64,000 nucleotides of DNA from contig JAUCBJ010009163.1 of assembly GCA_032718475.1 (NCBI GenBank), positions 164,836 through 228,835 on the forward strand, written 5' to 3'. The stretch is from Nemertoderma westbladi. Lineage: Eukaryota; Xenacoelomorpha; Nemertodermatida; Nemertodermatidae. This document shows, in pieces, positions 1 through 12,900 of this stretch (positions within the stretch are counted from its first letter, which is position 1; each line of letters starts with the position of its first letter). A program made the position numbers and the translations under genes. The notes under the pieces are model-generated. The model worked only from the letters and a program-made list of their open reading frames with translations, had not been told where the DNA came from and did no database searches.

Positions 1-3000
1 ATCCCACTCCACGAGATAGAGAATCTTAAATGAACGTCAAAAGAACAGGTAACACTTACATTTATAGAAGTAATCAGCTATTATTTGCTACGTCTTTCCG
101 CTGGAGATGTATGAATTTTGACTGTGCCAGAACACCCCCTATCTGTGGTTGTATGAGTGGAGAGATAAGTAGCTTATCTCCCTATTAATATTGTTGTGTT
201 CTAGAATATTTATTATTGTTTCATCGTATTGCCAAAGTGACTGGAGCTGAAGTTAACTTACAATACTATAATTCACCTCAAATATCTCAGCTATTTCATG
301 AACATAATGAAGTATTAAAGCCATGTCAAAATCCTTGGTGTTTTTCTGCAATAATTTATCAAAATATCCTCTGTTTTTTTCAAAACCATATCGATTTTAT
401 ATTTATAACTTCTAACCCACTCCACGAGATAGAGAATCTTAAATGAACGTCAAAAGAACAGGTAACACTTACATTTATAGAAGTAATCAGCTGTTATTTG
501 CTACGTCTTTCCGCTGAAGATGAATGAATTTTGATTGTGTCAGAACACCCCCTATCTGTGGTTGTATGAGTGGAGAGATAAGAAGCTTATCTCCCTATTA
601 ATATTGTTGTGTTCTAGAATATTTATTATAGTTTCATCGTATTGCTAAAGTGGCTGGAGCTAAAGTTATTATGTAATGCAATAATTCACCTCAAATATCT
701 CAGCTATTTCATGAACATAATGAAGTATTAAAGCCAAGTCAAAATCATCGGTGTTTTTCTGCAATAATTTATCAAAATATCCTCTGATTTTTTTCAAAAA
801 CCATATCGATTTTCTTATTTATATCTTCTAACCCACTCCACGAGATAGAGAACCTTAAATGAAAGACAAAAGAACAGGTAACACTTATATTTATAGAAGT
901 AATGAGCTGTTAATTGCTACGTCTCTCCGCTGAAGATGAATGAATTTTGATTGTGTCAGAACACCCCCTATCTATGGTTGTATGAGTGGAGAGATAAGTA
1001 GCCTATCTCCCTATTAATATTGTTGTGTTCTAGAATATTTTTTATAGTTTCATCGTATTGCCAAAGTGACTGGAGCTAAAGTTATTATGTAATGCAATAA
1101 TTCACCTCAAATATCTCAGCTATTTCATGAACATAATGAAGTATTAAAGCCATGTCAAAATCCTTGGTGTTTTTCTGCAATAATTTATCAAAATATCCTC
1201 TGATTTTTTACAAAAACCATATCGATTTTCATATTTATAACTTCTATCCCACTCCACGAGATAGAGAATCTTAAATGAACGTCAAAAGAACTGGTAACAC
1301 TTACATTTATAGAAGTAATCACCTGTTATTTGCTACGTCTTTCCGCTGGAGATGGATGAATTTTGATTGCGTTGGAACACCCCCTATCTGCGGCTTTCAG
1401 AGTGGAGAGATAAGTATCCTATCTCCCTATTAATATTGTTGTGTTCTAGAATATTTTTTATAGTTTCATCGTATTGCCAAAGTTACTAGAGCTGAAGTTA
1501 ACTCATAATACAATAATTCACCTCAAATATCTCAGCTATTTCATGAACATAATGAAGTATTAAAGCCATGTCAAAGTCCTTGGTATTTTTCTGCAATAAT
1601 TTATCAAAATATCCTCTGATTCTTTACTATAACCATATCGATTTTAATATTTATAACTTTTAACCCACTCCACGAGTTAGATAATCTGAAATGAAAATCA
1701 AAAGAACAGGTAAAACTTACATTTATAGATGTAATCAGTTGTTATTTGCTACGTCTTTCCGCTGGAGATGGATGAATTTTGATTGTGTCAGAACACCCCC
1801 TATCTGTGGCTTTCTGAGTGGAGATATAAGTAGCCTATCTCCCTATTAATATTGTTGTGTTCTAGAATATTTATTATAGTTTCATCGTATTGCTAAAGTG
1901 GCTGGAGCTAAAGTTATTATGTAATGCAATAATTCACCTCAAATATCACAGCTATTTCATGAACATAATGAAGTATTAAAGCCATATCAAAATACTTGGT
2001 GTTTTTCTGTAATAATTTATCAAAATATCCTCTGATTTTTTTAAAAAACCATATCGATTTTCTTATTTATATCTTCTAACCCACTCCACGAGATAGAGAA
2101 TCTTAAATGAAAGTCAAAAGAACGAGTAACACTTACATTTAAAGAAGTAATCAGCTGTTATTTGCTACATCTTTCCGCTGAAGATGAATGAATTTTGATT
2201 GTGTCAGAACACCCCCTATCTGTGGTTGTATGAGTGGAGAGATAAGAAGCCTATCTCCCTATTAATATTGCTTTGTTCTAGAATATTTATAATTGTTTCA
2301 TCGTATTGCCAAAGTGACTGGAGCTGAAGTTAACTTACAATACCTCCAATACTTACAATTCACCTCAAATATCTCAGCTATTTCATGAACATAATGAAGT
2401 ATTAAAGCCATGTCAAAATACTTGGTGTTTTTCTGCAATAATTTATCAAAATATCCTCTGTTTTTTTCAAAACCATATCGATTTTATATTTATAACTTCT
2501 AACCCACTCCACGAGATAGAGAATCTTAAATGAACGTCAAAAGAACAGGTAACACTTACATTTATAGAAGTAATCAGCTGTTATTTGCTACGTCTTTCCG
2601 CTGGAGATGGATGAATTTTGATTGTGTCAGAACACCCCCTATCTGTGGCTTTCTGAGTGGAGAGATAAGTAGCCTATCTCCCTATTAATATTGTTGTCTT
2701 CAAGAATATTTTTTATTGTTTAATCGTATTGCCAAAGTGAATGGAGCTGAAGTTAACTTATAATACTATAATTCACCTCAAATATCTCAGCTATTTCATG
2801 AACATAATGAAGTTTTAAAGCCATGTCAAAATCATTGGTGTTTTTTCTGCAATAATTTATCAAAATATCCTCTGATTTTTTTAAAAAACCATATCGATTT
2901 TCTTATTTATATCTTCTAACCCACTCCACGAGATAGAGAATCTTAAATGAAAGTCAAAAGAACGAGTAACACTTACATTTAAAGAAGTAATCAGCTGTTA

Positions 3001-5713
3001 TTTGCTACATCTTTCCGCTGAAGATGAATGAATTTTGATTGTGTCAGAACACCCCCTATCTGTGGTTGTATGAGTGGAGAGATAAGAAGCCTATCTCCCT
3101 ATTAATATTGCTTTGTTCTAGAATAATTATTATTGTTTCATCGTATTGCTAAAGTAGCTGGAGCTAAAGTTATTATGTAATGCAATAATTCACCTCAAAT
3201 ATCTCAGCTATTTCATGAACATAATGAAGTAGTAAAGCCAAGTCAAAATCATTGGTGTTTTTCTGCAATAATTTATCAAAATATCCTCTGATTTTTTTCA
3301 AAAACCATATCGATTTTCTTATTTATATCTTCTAACCCACTCCACGAGATAGAGAATCTTAAATTAAAGACAAAAGAACAGGTAACACTTACATTTATAG
3401 AAGTAATCAGGTGTTATTTGCTACGTCTTTCCGCTGAAAATGAATGAAATATTTCATATTTATAACTTCTATCCCACTCCACGAGATAGAGAATCTTAAA
3501 TGAACGTCAAAAGAACAGGTAACACTTACATTTATAGCAGTAATCAGCTGTTATTTGCTACATCTTTCCGCTGAAGATGAATGAATTTTGATTGTGTCAG
3601 AACACCCCCTATCTGTGGTTGTATGAGTGGAGAGATAAGAAGCTTATCTCCCTATTAATATTGCTTTGTTCTAGAATATTTATTATAGTTTCATCGTATT
3701 GCTAAAGTAGCTGGAGCTAAAGTTATTATGTAATGCAATAATTCACCTCAAATATCTCAGCTATTTCATGAACATAATGAAGTATTAAAGCCAAGTCAAA
3801 ATCATTGGTGTTTTTCTGCAATAATTTATCAAAATATCCTCTGATTTTTTTCAAAAACCATATCGATTTTCTTATTTATATCTTCTAACCCACTCCACGA
3901 GATAGAGAATCTTAAATGAAAGACAAAAGAACAGGAAACACTTATATTTATAGAAGTAATCAGCTGTTATTTGCTACGTCTTTCCGCTGAAGATGAATGA
4001 ATTTTGATTGTGTCAGAACACCCCCTATCTATGGTTGTATGAGTGGAGAGATAAGTAGCCTATCTCCCTATTAATATTGTTGTGTTCTAGAATATTTTTT
4101 ATAGTTTCATCGTATTGCCAAAGTGACTAGAGCTGAAGGTAACTCATAATACAATAATTCACCTCAAATATCTCAGCTATTTCATGAACATAATGAAGTA
4201 TTAAAGCCATGTCAAAATCATTGGTGTTTTTCTGCAATAATTTATCAAAATATCCTCTGATTTTTTTCAAAAACCACATCGATTTTCTTATTTATATCCT
4301 CTAACCCACTCCACGAGATAGAGAATCTTAAATGAAAGTCAAAAGAACAGGTAACACTTACATTTATAGAAGTAATCAGGTGTTATTTGCTACGTCTTTC
4401 CGCTGAAAATGAATGAAATATTTCATATTTATAACTTCTATCCCACTCCACGAGATAGAGAATCTTAAATGAACGTCAAAAGAACAGGTAACACTTACAT
4501 TTATAGCAGTAATCAGCTGTTATTTGCTACATCTTTCCGCTGAAGATGAATGAATTTTGATTGTGTCAGAACACCCCCTATCTGTGGTTGTATGAGTGGA
4601 GAGATAAGAAGCTTATCTCCCTATTAATATTGCTTTGTTCTAGAATATTTATTATAGTTTCATCGTATTGCTAAAGTAGCTGGAGCTAAAGTTATTATGT
4701 AATGCAATAATTCACCTCAAATATCTCAGCTATTTCATGAACATAATGAAGTATTAAAGCCAAGTCAAAATCATTGGTGTTTTTCTGCAATAATTTATCA
4801 AAATATCCTCTGATTTTTTTCAAAAACCATATCGATTTTCTTATTTATATCTTCTAACCCACTCCACGAGATAGAGAATCTTAAATGAAAGACAAAAGAA
4901 CAGGTAACACTTATATTTATAGAAGTAATCAGCTGTTATTTGCTACGTCTTTCCGCTGAAGATGAATGAATTTTGATTGTGTCAGAACACCCCCTATCTA
5001 TGGTTGTATGAGTGGAGAGATAAGTAGCCTATCTCCCTATTAATATTGTTGTGTTCTAGAATATTTTTTATAGTTTCATCGTATTGCCAAAGTGACTGGA
5101 GCTAAAGTTATTATGTAATGCAATAATTCACCTCAAATATCTCAGCTATTTCATGAACATAATGAAGTATTAAAGCCATGTCAAAATCCTTGGTTTTTTT
5201 CTGCAATAATTTATCAAAATATCCTCTGATTTTTTTACAAAAACCATATCGATTTTCATATTTATAACTTCTATCCCACTCCACGAGATAGAGAATCTTA
5301 AATGAACGTCAAAAGAACTGGTAACACTTACATTTATAGAAGTAATCACCTGTTATTTGCTACGTCTTTCCGCTGGAGATGGATGAATTTTGATTGCGTT
5401 GGAACACCCCCTATCTGCGGCTTTCAGAGTGGAGAGATAAGTATCCTATCTCCCTATTAATATTGTTGTGTTCTAGAATATTTTTTATAGTTTCATCGTA
5501 TTGCCAAAGTTACTAGAGCTGAAGTTAACTCATAATACAATAATTCACCTCAAATATCTCAGCTATTTCATGAACATAATGAAGTATTAAAGCCATGTCA
5601 AAGTCCTTGGTATTTTTCTGCAATAATTTATCAAAATATCCTCTGATTCTTTACTATAACCATATCGATTTTCATATTTATAACTTCTATCCCACTCCAC
5701 GAGATAGAGAATC
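1..5713. repeat. Satellite block A, ~416-bp tandem repeat
   Basis: About 13-14 head-to-tail copies of a ~416-bp AT-rich unit. Unit starts are easily marked by 'cccactccacgagatag', seen near 3, 416, 832 and 1248. Copies differ by scattered substitutions and small indels. Each unit holds a short inverted repeat (GAGATA, 7-nt loop, TATCTC) about 200 bp into the unit. Short ORFs inside single units (for example 216-446) are not conserved between copies and are not genes. A shortened ~137-bp unit occurs at 3336-3472 and again at about 4304-4440. The stretch 1248-1670 is almost identical to 5272-5690, which shows recent local duplication. No hammerhead-ribozyme core was found. Confidence 0.97.
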
Positions 5714-5717
5714 TTAA

Positions 5718-6969
5718 CCCTATTACCACTGGGGTGTTTTGACCATTAGCACCACTGGGGGGGGCCGATTCGGCCCGCCCTCTATATTTTTGTAGTCGTC
5801 CAATGAAATCCTACAAAATTTGGGCTGTTGGTGAAACAACTATAGATGAACACTACCAAACCTTAAAAAATTAAAATTTCATAAGCAGGGACTCATAATT
5901 TTGATGAAAAATAAAAGTAGTCCCAGGACAAAATTACAAAATTTTTCGTTTTCTAAAAACTAATAGTGTGGCAGTGTTGGCTAGATTTAGTAGGTTTTTC
6001 ATGACGCTGAATCGAATGTGATTATATTCCACTTCCAAAAATTGAAGTGGATGCTATTTTTCGTGCACCTTAGAAGTGGGCGTGGCACTTCAAATTTTGA
6101 AAAATTTGATATTCAGAAAATGCCCCTAATTTTTTTATTTCAACGCATCTTTATAGGTTTTCTGGGCCGCTGAATCGATTGAACGTAATATAGAAGCCTG
6201 AAGACTGAGTGGTTCGCCATTTTTGGTGCACCAAAATTAGGGCGTGGCACTTCAAATTTTGAAAAATACGAGATTCGGAAAATAAACCAAAATTGAAATT
6301 TTATCGCATTTATATAGGTTTTCCAGACCGCTGAATCGATTGAAACTAATATAGAAGCCTGAAGACTTAGAAGTTAGCCATTTTTTGAAATCAAAACTTT
6401 AGTGTTTTTTCCGAATAAAGTAATTTTGAAAATTTGAAGTGCCACGCCCTAATTTTGGTGCACCAAAAATGGCGAACCACTAAGTCTTCAGGCTTCTATA
6501 TTACTTTCAATCGATTCAGCGCTCCAGAAAACCTATAAAAATGCTTTGCAAATCAAAACTTTAGTGTATTTTCCGAATCTCGTATTTTTCAAAATTTGAA
6601 GTGCCACGCCCTAATTTTGGTGCACCAAAAATGGCGAACCACTACACTTACATACTTGTATAGAGCATTAGAGTGATCCAAACCAATAAAAATAAATAAA
6701 AATAGCCCAACCATAAATAATTACTAGATCACGAATGACTTTGTAAAATTCGAAAATTTCAAAAAATTTGGTGCTCGAGACCAAATTTTGAGGTGGCACC
6801 CACATCGAAAAGTAGAAATCCAATTGCAACGGCGTTTTTTGCAAAAGATGCGGCATTAAATTTGGCTAATTCTCACAAAAAATTGGGCCGGTACGTAATG
6901 TGGTTGCATAGTTACAGCAACTAAAAACTAGGAAGGGGCCGATTCGCCCCCCCCCCAGTGTTAATAGGG
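5718..6969. mobile_element. Non-autonomous piggyBac-like element (MITE) inserted in satellite
   Basis: The satellite unit is interrupted exactly at TTAA (5714-5717). The insert begins CCCTATTACCACTGGGG. It ends with the inverse of CCCTATTAACACTGGGG, giving 17-bp terminal inverted repeats with one mismatch. The right target copy reads TTTA (6970-6973), one change from TTAA, after which the satellite unit continues with no bases lost. TTAA target choice and CCCT termini are typical of the piggyBac superfamily. The element has no transposase ORF; the 62-codon minus ORF at 6668-6856 shows no known similarity. Subterminal G-rich blocks with GGCCGATTCG occur near both ends. Confidence 0.85.
6171..6519. 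repeat. Long internal inverted repeat of the piggyBac-like element
   Basis: The segment from about 6171 to 6267 (key words: tagaagcctgaagact, ttcgccatttttggtgcacc, gggcgtggcacttc) reappears in reverse complement at about 6421-6519. A third partial copy in the right-arm orientation lies at about 6590-6645. The arms could form a stem of roughly 90 bp with a loop of about 150 bp. Confidence 0.85.
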
Positions 6970-6973
6970 TTTA

Positions 6974-9900
6974 ATGAACGTAAAAAGAACAGGTAACACT
7001 TACATTTATAGAAGTAATCAGCTGTTATTTGCTACGTCTTTCCGCTGGAGATGGATGAATTTTGATTGTGTCAGAACACCCCCTATCTGTGGCTTTCTGA
7101 GTGGAGAGAAAAGTAGCCTATCTCCCTATTAATATTGTTGTGTTCTAGAATATTTATTATAGTTTCATCGTATTGCTAAAGTGGCTGGAGCTAAAGTTAT
7201 TATGTAATGTAATAATTCACCTCAAATATCTCAGCTATTTCATGAACATAATGAAGTATTAAAGCCATGTCAAAATCGTTGGTATTTTTCTGCAATAATT
7301 TATCAAAATATCCTCTGATTCTTTACTATAACCATATCGATTTTAATATTTATAACTTTTAACCCACTCCACGAGATAGATAATCTTAAATGAAAATCAA
7401 AAGAACAGGTAAAACTTACATTTATAGATGTAATCAGTTGTTATTTGCTACGTCTTTCCGCTGGAGATGGATGAATTTTGATTGTGTCAGAACACCCCCT
7501 ATCTGTGGCTTTGTGAGTGGAGATATAAGTAGCCTATCTCCCTATTAATATTGTTGTGTTCCAGAATATTTATTATAGTTTCATCGTATTGCTAAAGTGG
7601 CTGGAGCTAAAGTTATTATGTAATGCAATAATTCACCTCAAATATCACAGCTATTTCATGAACATAATGAAGTATTAAAGCCATATCAAAATACTTGGTG
7701 TTTTCTGTAATAATTATCAAAATATCCTTTGATTTTTTTCAAAAACCACATCGATTTTCTTATTTATATCTTCTAACCCACTCCACGAGATAGAGAATCT
7801 TAAATGAAAGTCAAAAGAACAGGTAACACTTACATTTATAGAAGTAATCAGCTGTTATTTGCTACGTCTTTCCGCTGAAGATGAATTAATTTTGATTGTG
7901 TCAGAACACCCCCTATCTGTGGCTTTCTGAGTGGAGATATAAGTAGCCTATCTCCCAATTAATATTGTTGTGTTCTAGAATATTTTTTATAGTTTCATCG
8001 TATTGCCAAAGTGACTAGAGCTGAAGTTAACTCATAATACAATAATTCACCTCAAATATCTCAGCTATTTCATGAACATAATGAAGTATTAAAGCCATGT
8101 CAAAATCATTGGTGTTTTTCTGCAATAATTTATCAAAACATCCTCTGATTTTTTTCAAAAACCACATCGATTTTCTTATTTATATCCTCTAACCCACTCC
8201 ACGAGATAGAGAATCTTAAATGAAAGTCAAAAGAACAGGTAACACTTACATTTATAGAAGTAATCAGCTGTTATTTGCTACGTCTTTCCGCTGAAAATGA
8301 ATGAATTATTTCATATTTATAACTTCTATCCCACTCCACGAGATAGAGAATCTTAAATGAACGTCAAAAGAACAGGTAACACTTACATTTATAGCAGTAA
8401 TCAGCTGTTATTTGCTACGTCTTTCCGCTGGAGATGGATGAATTTTGATTGCATTGGAACACCCCCTATCTGTGGCTGTATGAGTGGAGAGATAAGTAGC
8501 CTATCTCCCTGTTAATATTGTTGTGTTCTAGAATATTTATTATAGTTTCATCGTATTGCTAAAGTGACTAGAGCTGAAGTTAACTCATAATACAATAATT
8601 CACCTCAAATATCTCAGCTATTTCATGAACATAATGAAGTATTAAAGCCATGTCAAAATCCTTGGTGTTTTTCTGCAATAATTTATCAAAATATCCTCTG
8701 TTTTTTTACAAAAAGCATATCGATTTTCATATTTATAACTTCTAACCCACTCCAAGAGATAGAGAATCTTAAATGAAAGTCACAAGAACAGGTAACACTT
8801 ACAATTATAGCAGTAATAAGCTGTTATATGCTACGTCTTTCCGCTGGAGATGGATGAATTTTGATTGTGTCAGAACACCGCCTATATCTGTGGCTGTCTA
8901 AGTGGAGAGATAAGTATCCTATTTCCGTGTTAATATTGTTGTGTTCTAGAATATTTATTATAGTTTCATCGTATTGCTAAAGTGGCTGGAGCTAAAGTTA
9001 TTATGTAATGCAATAATTCACCTCAAATATCACAGCTATTTCATGAACATAATGAAGTATTAAAGCCATGTCAAAATACTTGGTGTTTTTCTGTAATAAT
9101 TTATCAAAATATCCTCATATTTTTTTTAAAAACCATTTCGATTTTCTTATTTATATCTTCTAACCCACTCCACGAGATAGAGAATCTTAAATGAAAGTCA
9201 AAAGAACAGGTAACACTTACATTTATAGAAGTAATCAGCTGTTATTTGCTACGTCTTTCCGCTGAAGATGAATGAATTTTGATTGTGTCAGAACACCCCC
9301 TATCTGCGGCTTTCAGAGTGGAGAGATAAGTATCCTATCTCCCTATTAATATTGTTGTGTTCTAGAATATTTTTTATAGTTTCATCATATTGCCAAAGTT
9401 ACTAGAGCTGAAGTTAACTCATAATACAATAATTCACCTCAAATATCTCAGCTATTTCATGAACATAATGAAGTATTAAAGCCATGTCAAAATCCTTGGT
9501 ATTTTTCTGCAATAATTTATCAAAATATCCTCTGATCCTTTACTATAACCATATCGATTTTCATATTTATAACTTCTAACCCACTCCACGAGATAGCGAA
9601 TCTTAAATGAATGTCAAAAGAACAGGTAACACTTACATTAATAGAAGTAATCAGCTGTTATTTGCTACATCTTTCTGCCAGAGATGGATGAATTTTGATT
9701 GTGTCAGAACACCCTCTATCTGTGGTTGTATTAGTGGAGAGATAAGTAGCCTATCTCGCTATTAATATTGTTGTATTCTATAATATTTATTATAGTTTCA
9801 TCGTATTGCTAAAGTGGCTGGAGCTAAAGTTATTATGTAATGCAATAATTCACCTCAAATATCTCAGCTATTTCATGAACATAATGAAGTATTAAAGCCA

Positions 9901-12900
9901 TGTCAAAATCCTTCGTGTTTTTCTGCAATAATTGATCAAAATATCCTGTAATTTTTTACAAAAACCATATCGATTTTCATATTTATAACTTCTATCCCAC
10001 TCCACGAGATAGAGAATCTTAAATGAACGTCAAAAGAACAGGTAACACTTACATTAATAGAAGTAATCAGCTGTTATTTGCTACATCTTTCTGCCAGAGA
10101 TGGATGAATTTTGATTGTGTCAGAACACCCTCTATCTGTGGTTGTAGGAGTGGAGAGATAAGTATCCTATCTCCCTATTAATATTGTTGTGTTCTAGAAT
10201 ATTTTTTATAGTTTCATCGTATTGCCAAAGTGACTGGAGCTGAAGTTAACTTATAATACTATAATTCACCTCAAATATCTCAGCTATTTCATGAACATAA
10301 TGAAGTATTAAAGCCATGTCAAAATCATTGGTGTTTTTCTGCAATAATTTATCAAAACATCCTCTGATTTTTTTCAAAAACCACATCGATTTTCTTATTT
10401 ATATCTTCTAACCCACTCCACGAGATAGAGAATCTTAAATGAAGTCAAAAGAACAGGTAACACTTACATTTAAAAGTAAAGTAAAAAAAAAAGACTTTAT
10501 AGAAGTAATCAGCTGTTATTTGCTACGTCTTTCCGCTGGAGATGGATGAATTTTGATTGTGTCAGAACACCCCCTATCTGTGGCTTTCTGAGTGGAGAGA
10601 AAAGTAGCCTATCTCCCTATTAATATTGTTGTGTTCTAGAATATTTATTATAGTTTCATCGTATTGCTAAAGTGGCTGGAGCTAAAGTTATTATGTAATG
10701 TAATAATTCACCTCAAATATCTCAGCTATTTCATGAACATAATGAAGTATTAAAGCCATGTCAAAATCCTTCGTGTTTTTCTGCAATAATTGATCAAAAT
10801 ATCCTGTAATTTTTTACAAAAACCATATCGATTTTCATATTTATAACTTCTATCCCACTCCACGAGATAGAGAATCTTAAATGAACGTCAAAAGAACAGG
10901 TAACACTTACATTTATAGAAGTAATCAGCTGTTATTTGCTACGTCTTTCCGCTGGAGATGGATGAATTTTGATTGTGTCAGAACACCCCCTATCTGTGGC
11001 TTTCTGAGTGGAGAGATAAGTAGCCTATCTCCCTATTAATATTGTTGTGTTCTAGAATATTTTTTATTGTTTCATCGTATTGCCAAAGTGACTGGAGCTG
11101 AAGTTAACTTATAATACTATAATTCACCTCAAATATCTCAGCTATTTCATGAACATGATGAAGTATTAAATCCATGTCAAAATCCTTGGTGTTTTTCTGC
11201 AAGAATTTATCAAAATATCCTCTGTTTTTTTCAAAACCATATCGATTTTCATATTTATAACTTCTAACCCACTCCAAGAGATAGAGAATCTTAAATGAAA
11301 GTCAAAAGAACAGGTAACACTTACATTTATAGCAGTAATCAGCTGTTATATGCTACGTATTTCCGCTGGAGATGAATGAATTTTGATTGGTCAGAACACC
11401 CCCTATCTGTGGATGTCTGAGTGGAGAGATAAGTATCCTATCTCCCTGTTACTATTGTTGTGTTCTACAGTATAATATTTATTATAGTTTCATCGTATTG
11501 CCAAAGTGACTGGAGCTGAAGTTAACTCATAATACAATAACTCACCTCAAATTTTTCAGCAATTTCATGAACATAATGAAGTATTAAAGCCATGTCAAAA
11601 TCCTTGGTGTTTTTCTGCAATAATTTATCAAAATATCCTCTGATTTTTTAGGAAAACCATATCGATTTTCATATTTATAACTTCTAACCCACTCCACGAG
11701 ATAGCGAATCTTAAATGAAAGTCAAAAGAACAGGTAACACTTACATTAATAGAAGTAATCAGCTGTTATTTGCTACATCTTTCTGCCAGAGATGGATGAA
11801 TTTTGATTGTGTCAGAACACCCCCTATCTGTGGTTGTATGAGTGGAGAGATAAGTAGCCTATCTCGCTATTAATATTGTTGTATTCTATAATATTTATTA
11901 TAGTTTCATCGTATTGCTAAAGTGGCTGGAGCTAAAGTAATGCAATAATTCACCTCAAATATCTCAGCTATTTCATGAACATAATGAAGTATTAAAGCCA
12001 TGTCAAAATCCTTGGTATTTTTCTGCAATAATTTATCAAAATATCCTCTGATTCTTTACTATAACCATATCGATTTTAATATTTATAACTTTTAACCCAC
12101 TCCACGAGATAGATAATCTTAAATGAAAATCAAAAGAACAGGTAAAACTTACATTTATAGATGTAATCAGTTGTTATTTGCTACGTCTTTCCGCTGGAGA
12201 TGGATGAATTTTGATTGTGTCAGAACACCCCCTATCTGTGGCTTTGTGAGTGGAGATATAAGTAGCCTATCTTCCTATTAATATTGTTGTGTTCCAGAAT
12301 ATTTATTATAGTTTCATCGTATTGCTAAAGTGGCTGGAGCTAAAGTTATTATGTAATGCAATAATTCACCTCAAATATCACAGCTATTTCATGAACATAA
12401 TGAAGTATTAAAGCCATATCAAAATACTTGGTGTTTTCTGTAATAATTTATCAAAATATCCTTTGATTTTTTTCAAAAACCACATCGATTTTCTTATTTA
12501 TATCTTCTAACCCACTCCACGAGATAGAGAATCTTAAATGAAAGTCAAAAGAACAGGTAACACTTACATTTATAGAAGTAATCAGCTGTTATTTGCTACG
12601 TCTTTCCGCTGAAGATGAATGAATTTTGATTGTGTCAGAACACCCCCTATCTGTGGCTTTCTGAGTGGAGATATAAGTAGCCTATCTCCCAATTAATATT
12701 GTTGTGTTCTAGAATATTTTTTATAGTTTCATCGTATTGCCAAAGTGACTAGAGCTGAAGTTAACTCATAATACAATAATTCACCTCAAATATCTCAGCT
12801 ATTTCATGAACATAATGAAGTATTAAAGCCATGTCAAAATCATTGGTGTTTTTCTGCAATAATTTATCAAAACATCCTCTGATTTTTTACAAAAAGTATA

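Noticed and set aside
216-446. Small ORF in a satellite monomer (also 33445-33678)
   Set aside because: Open in single monomers only; other copies have stops, so it is chance.
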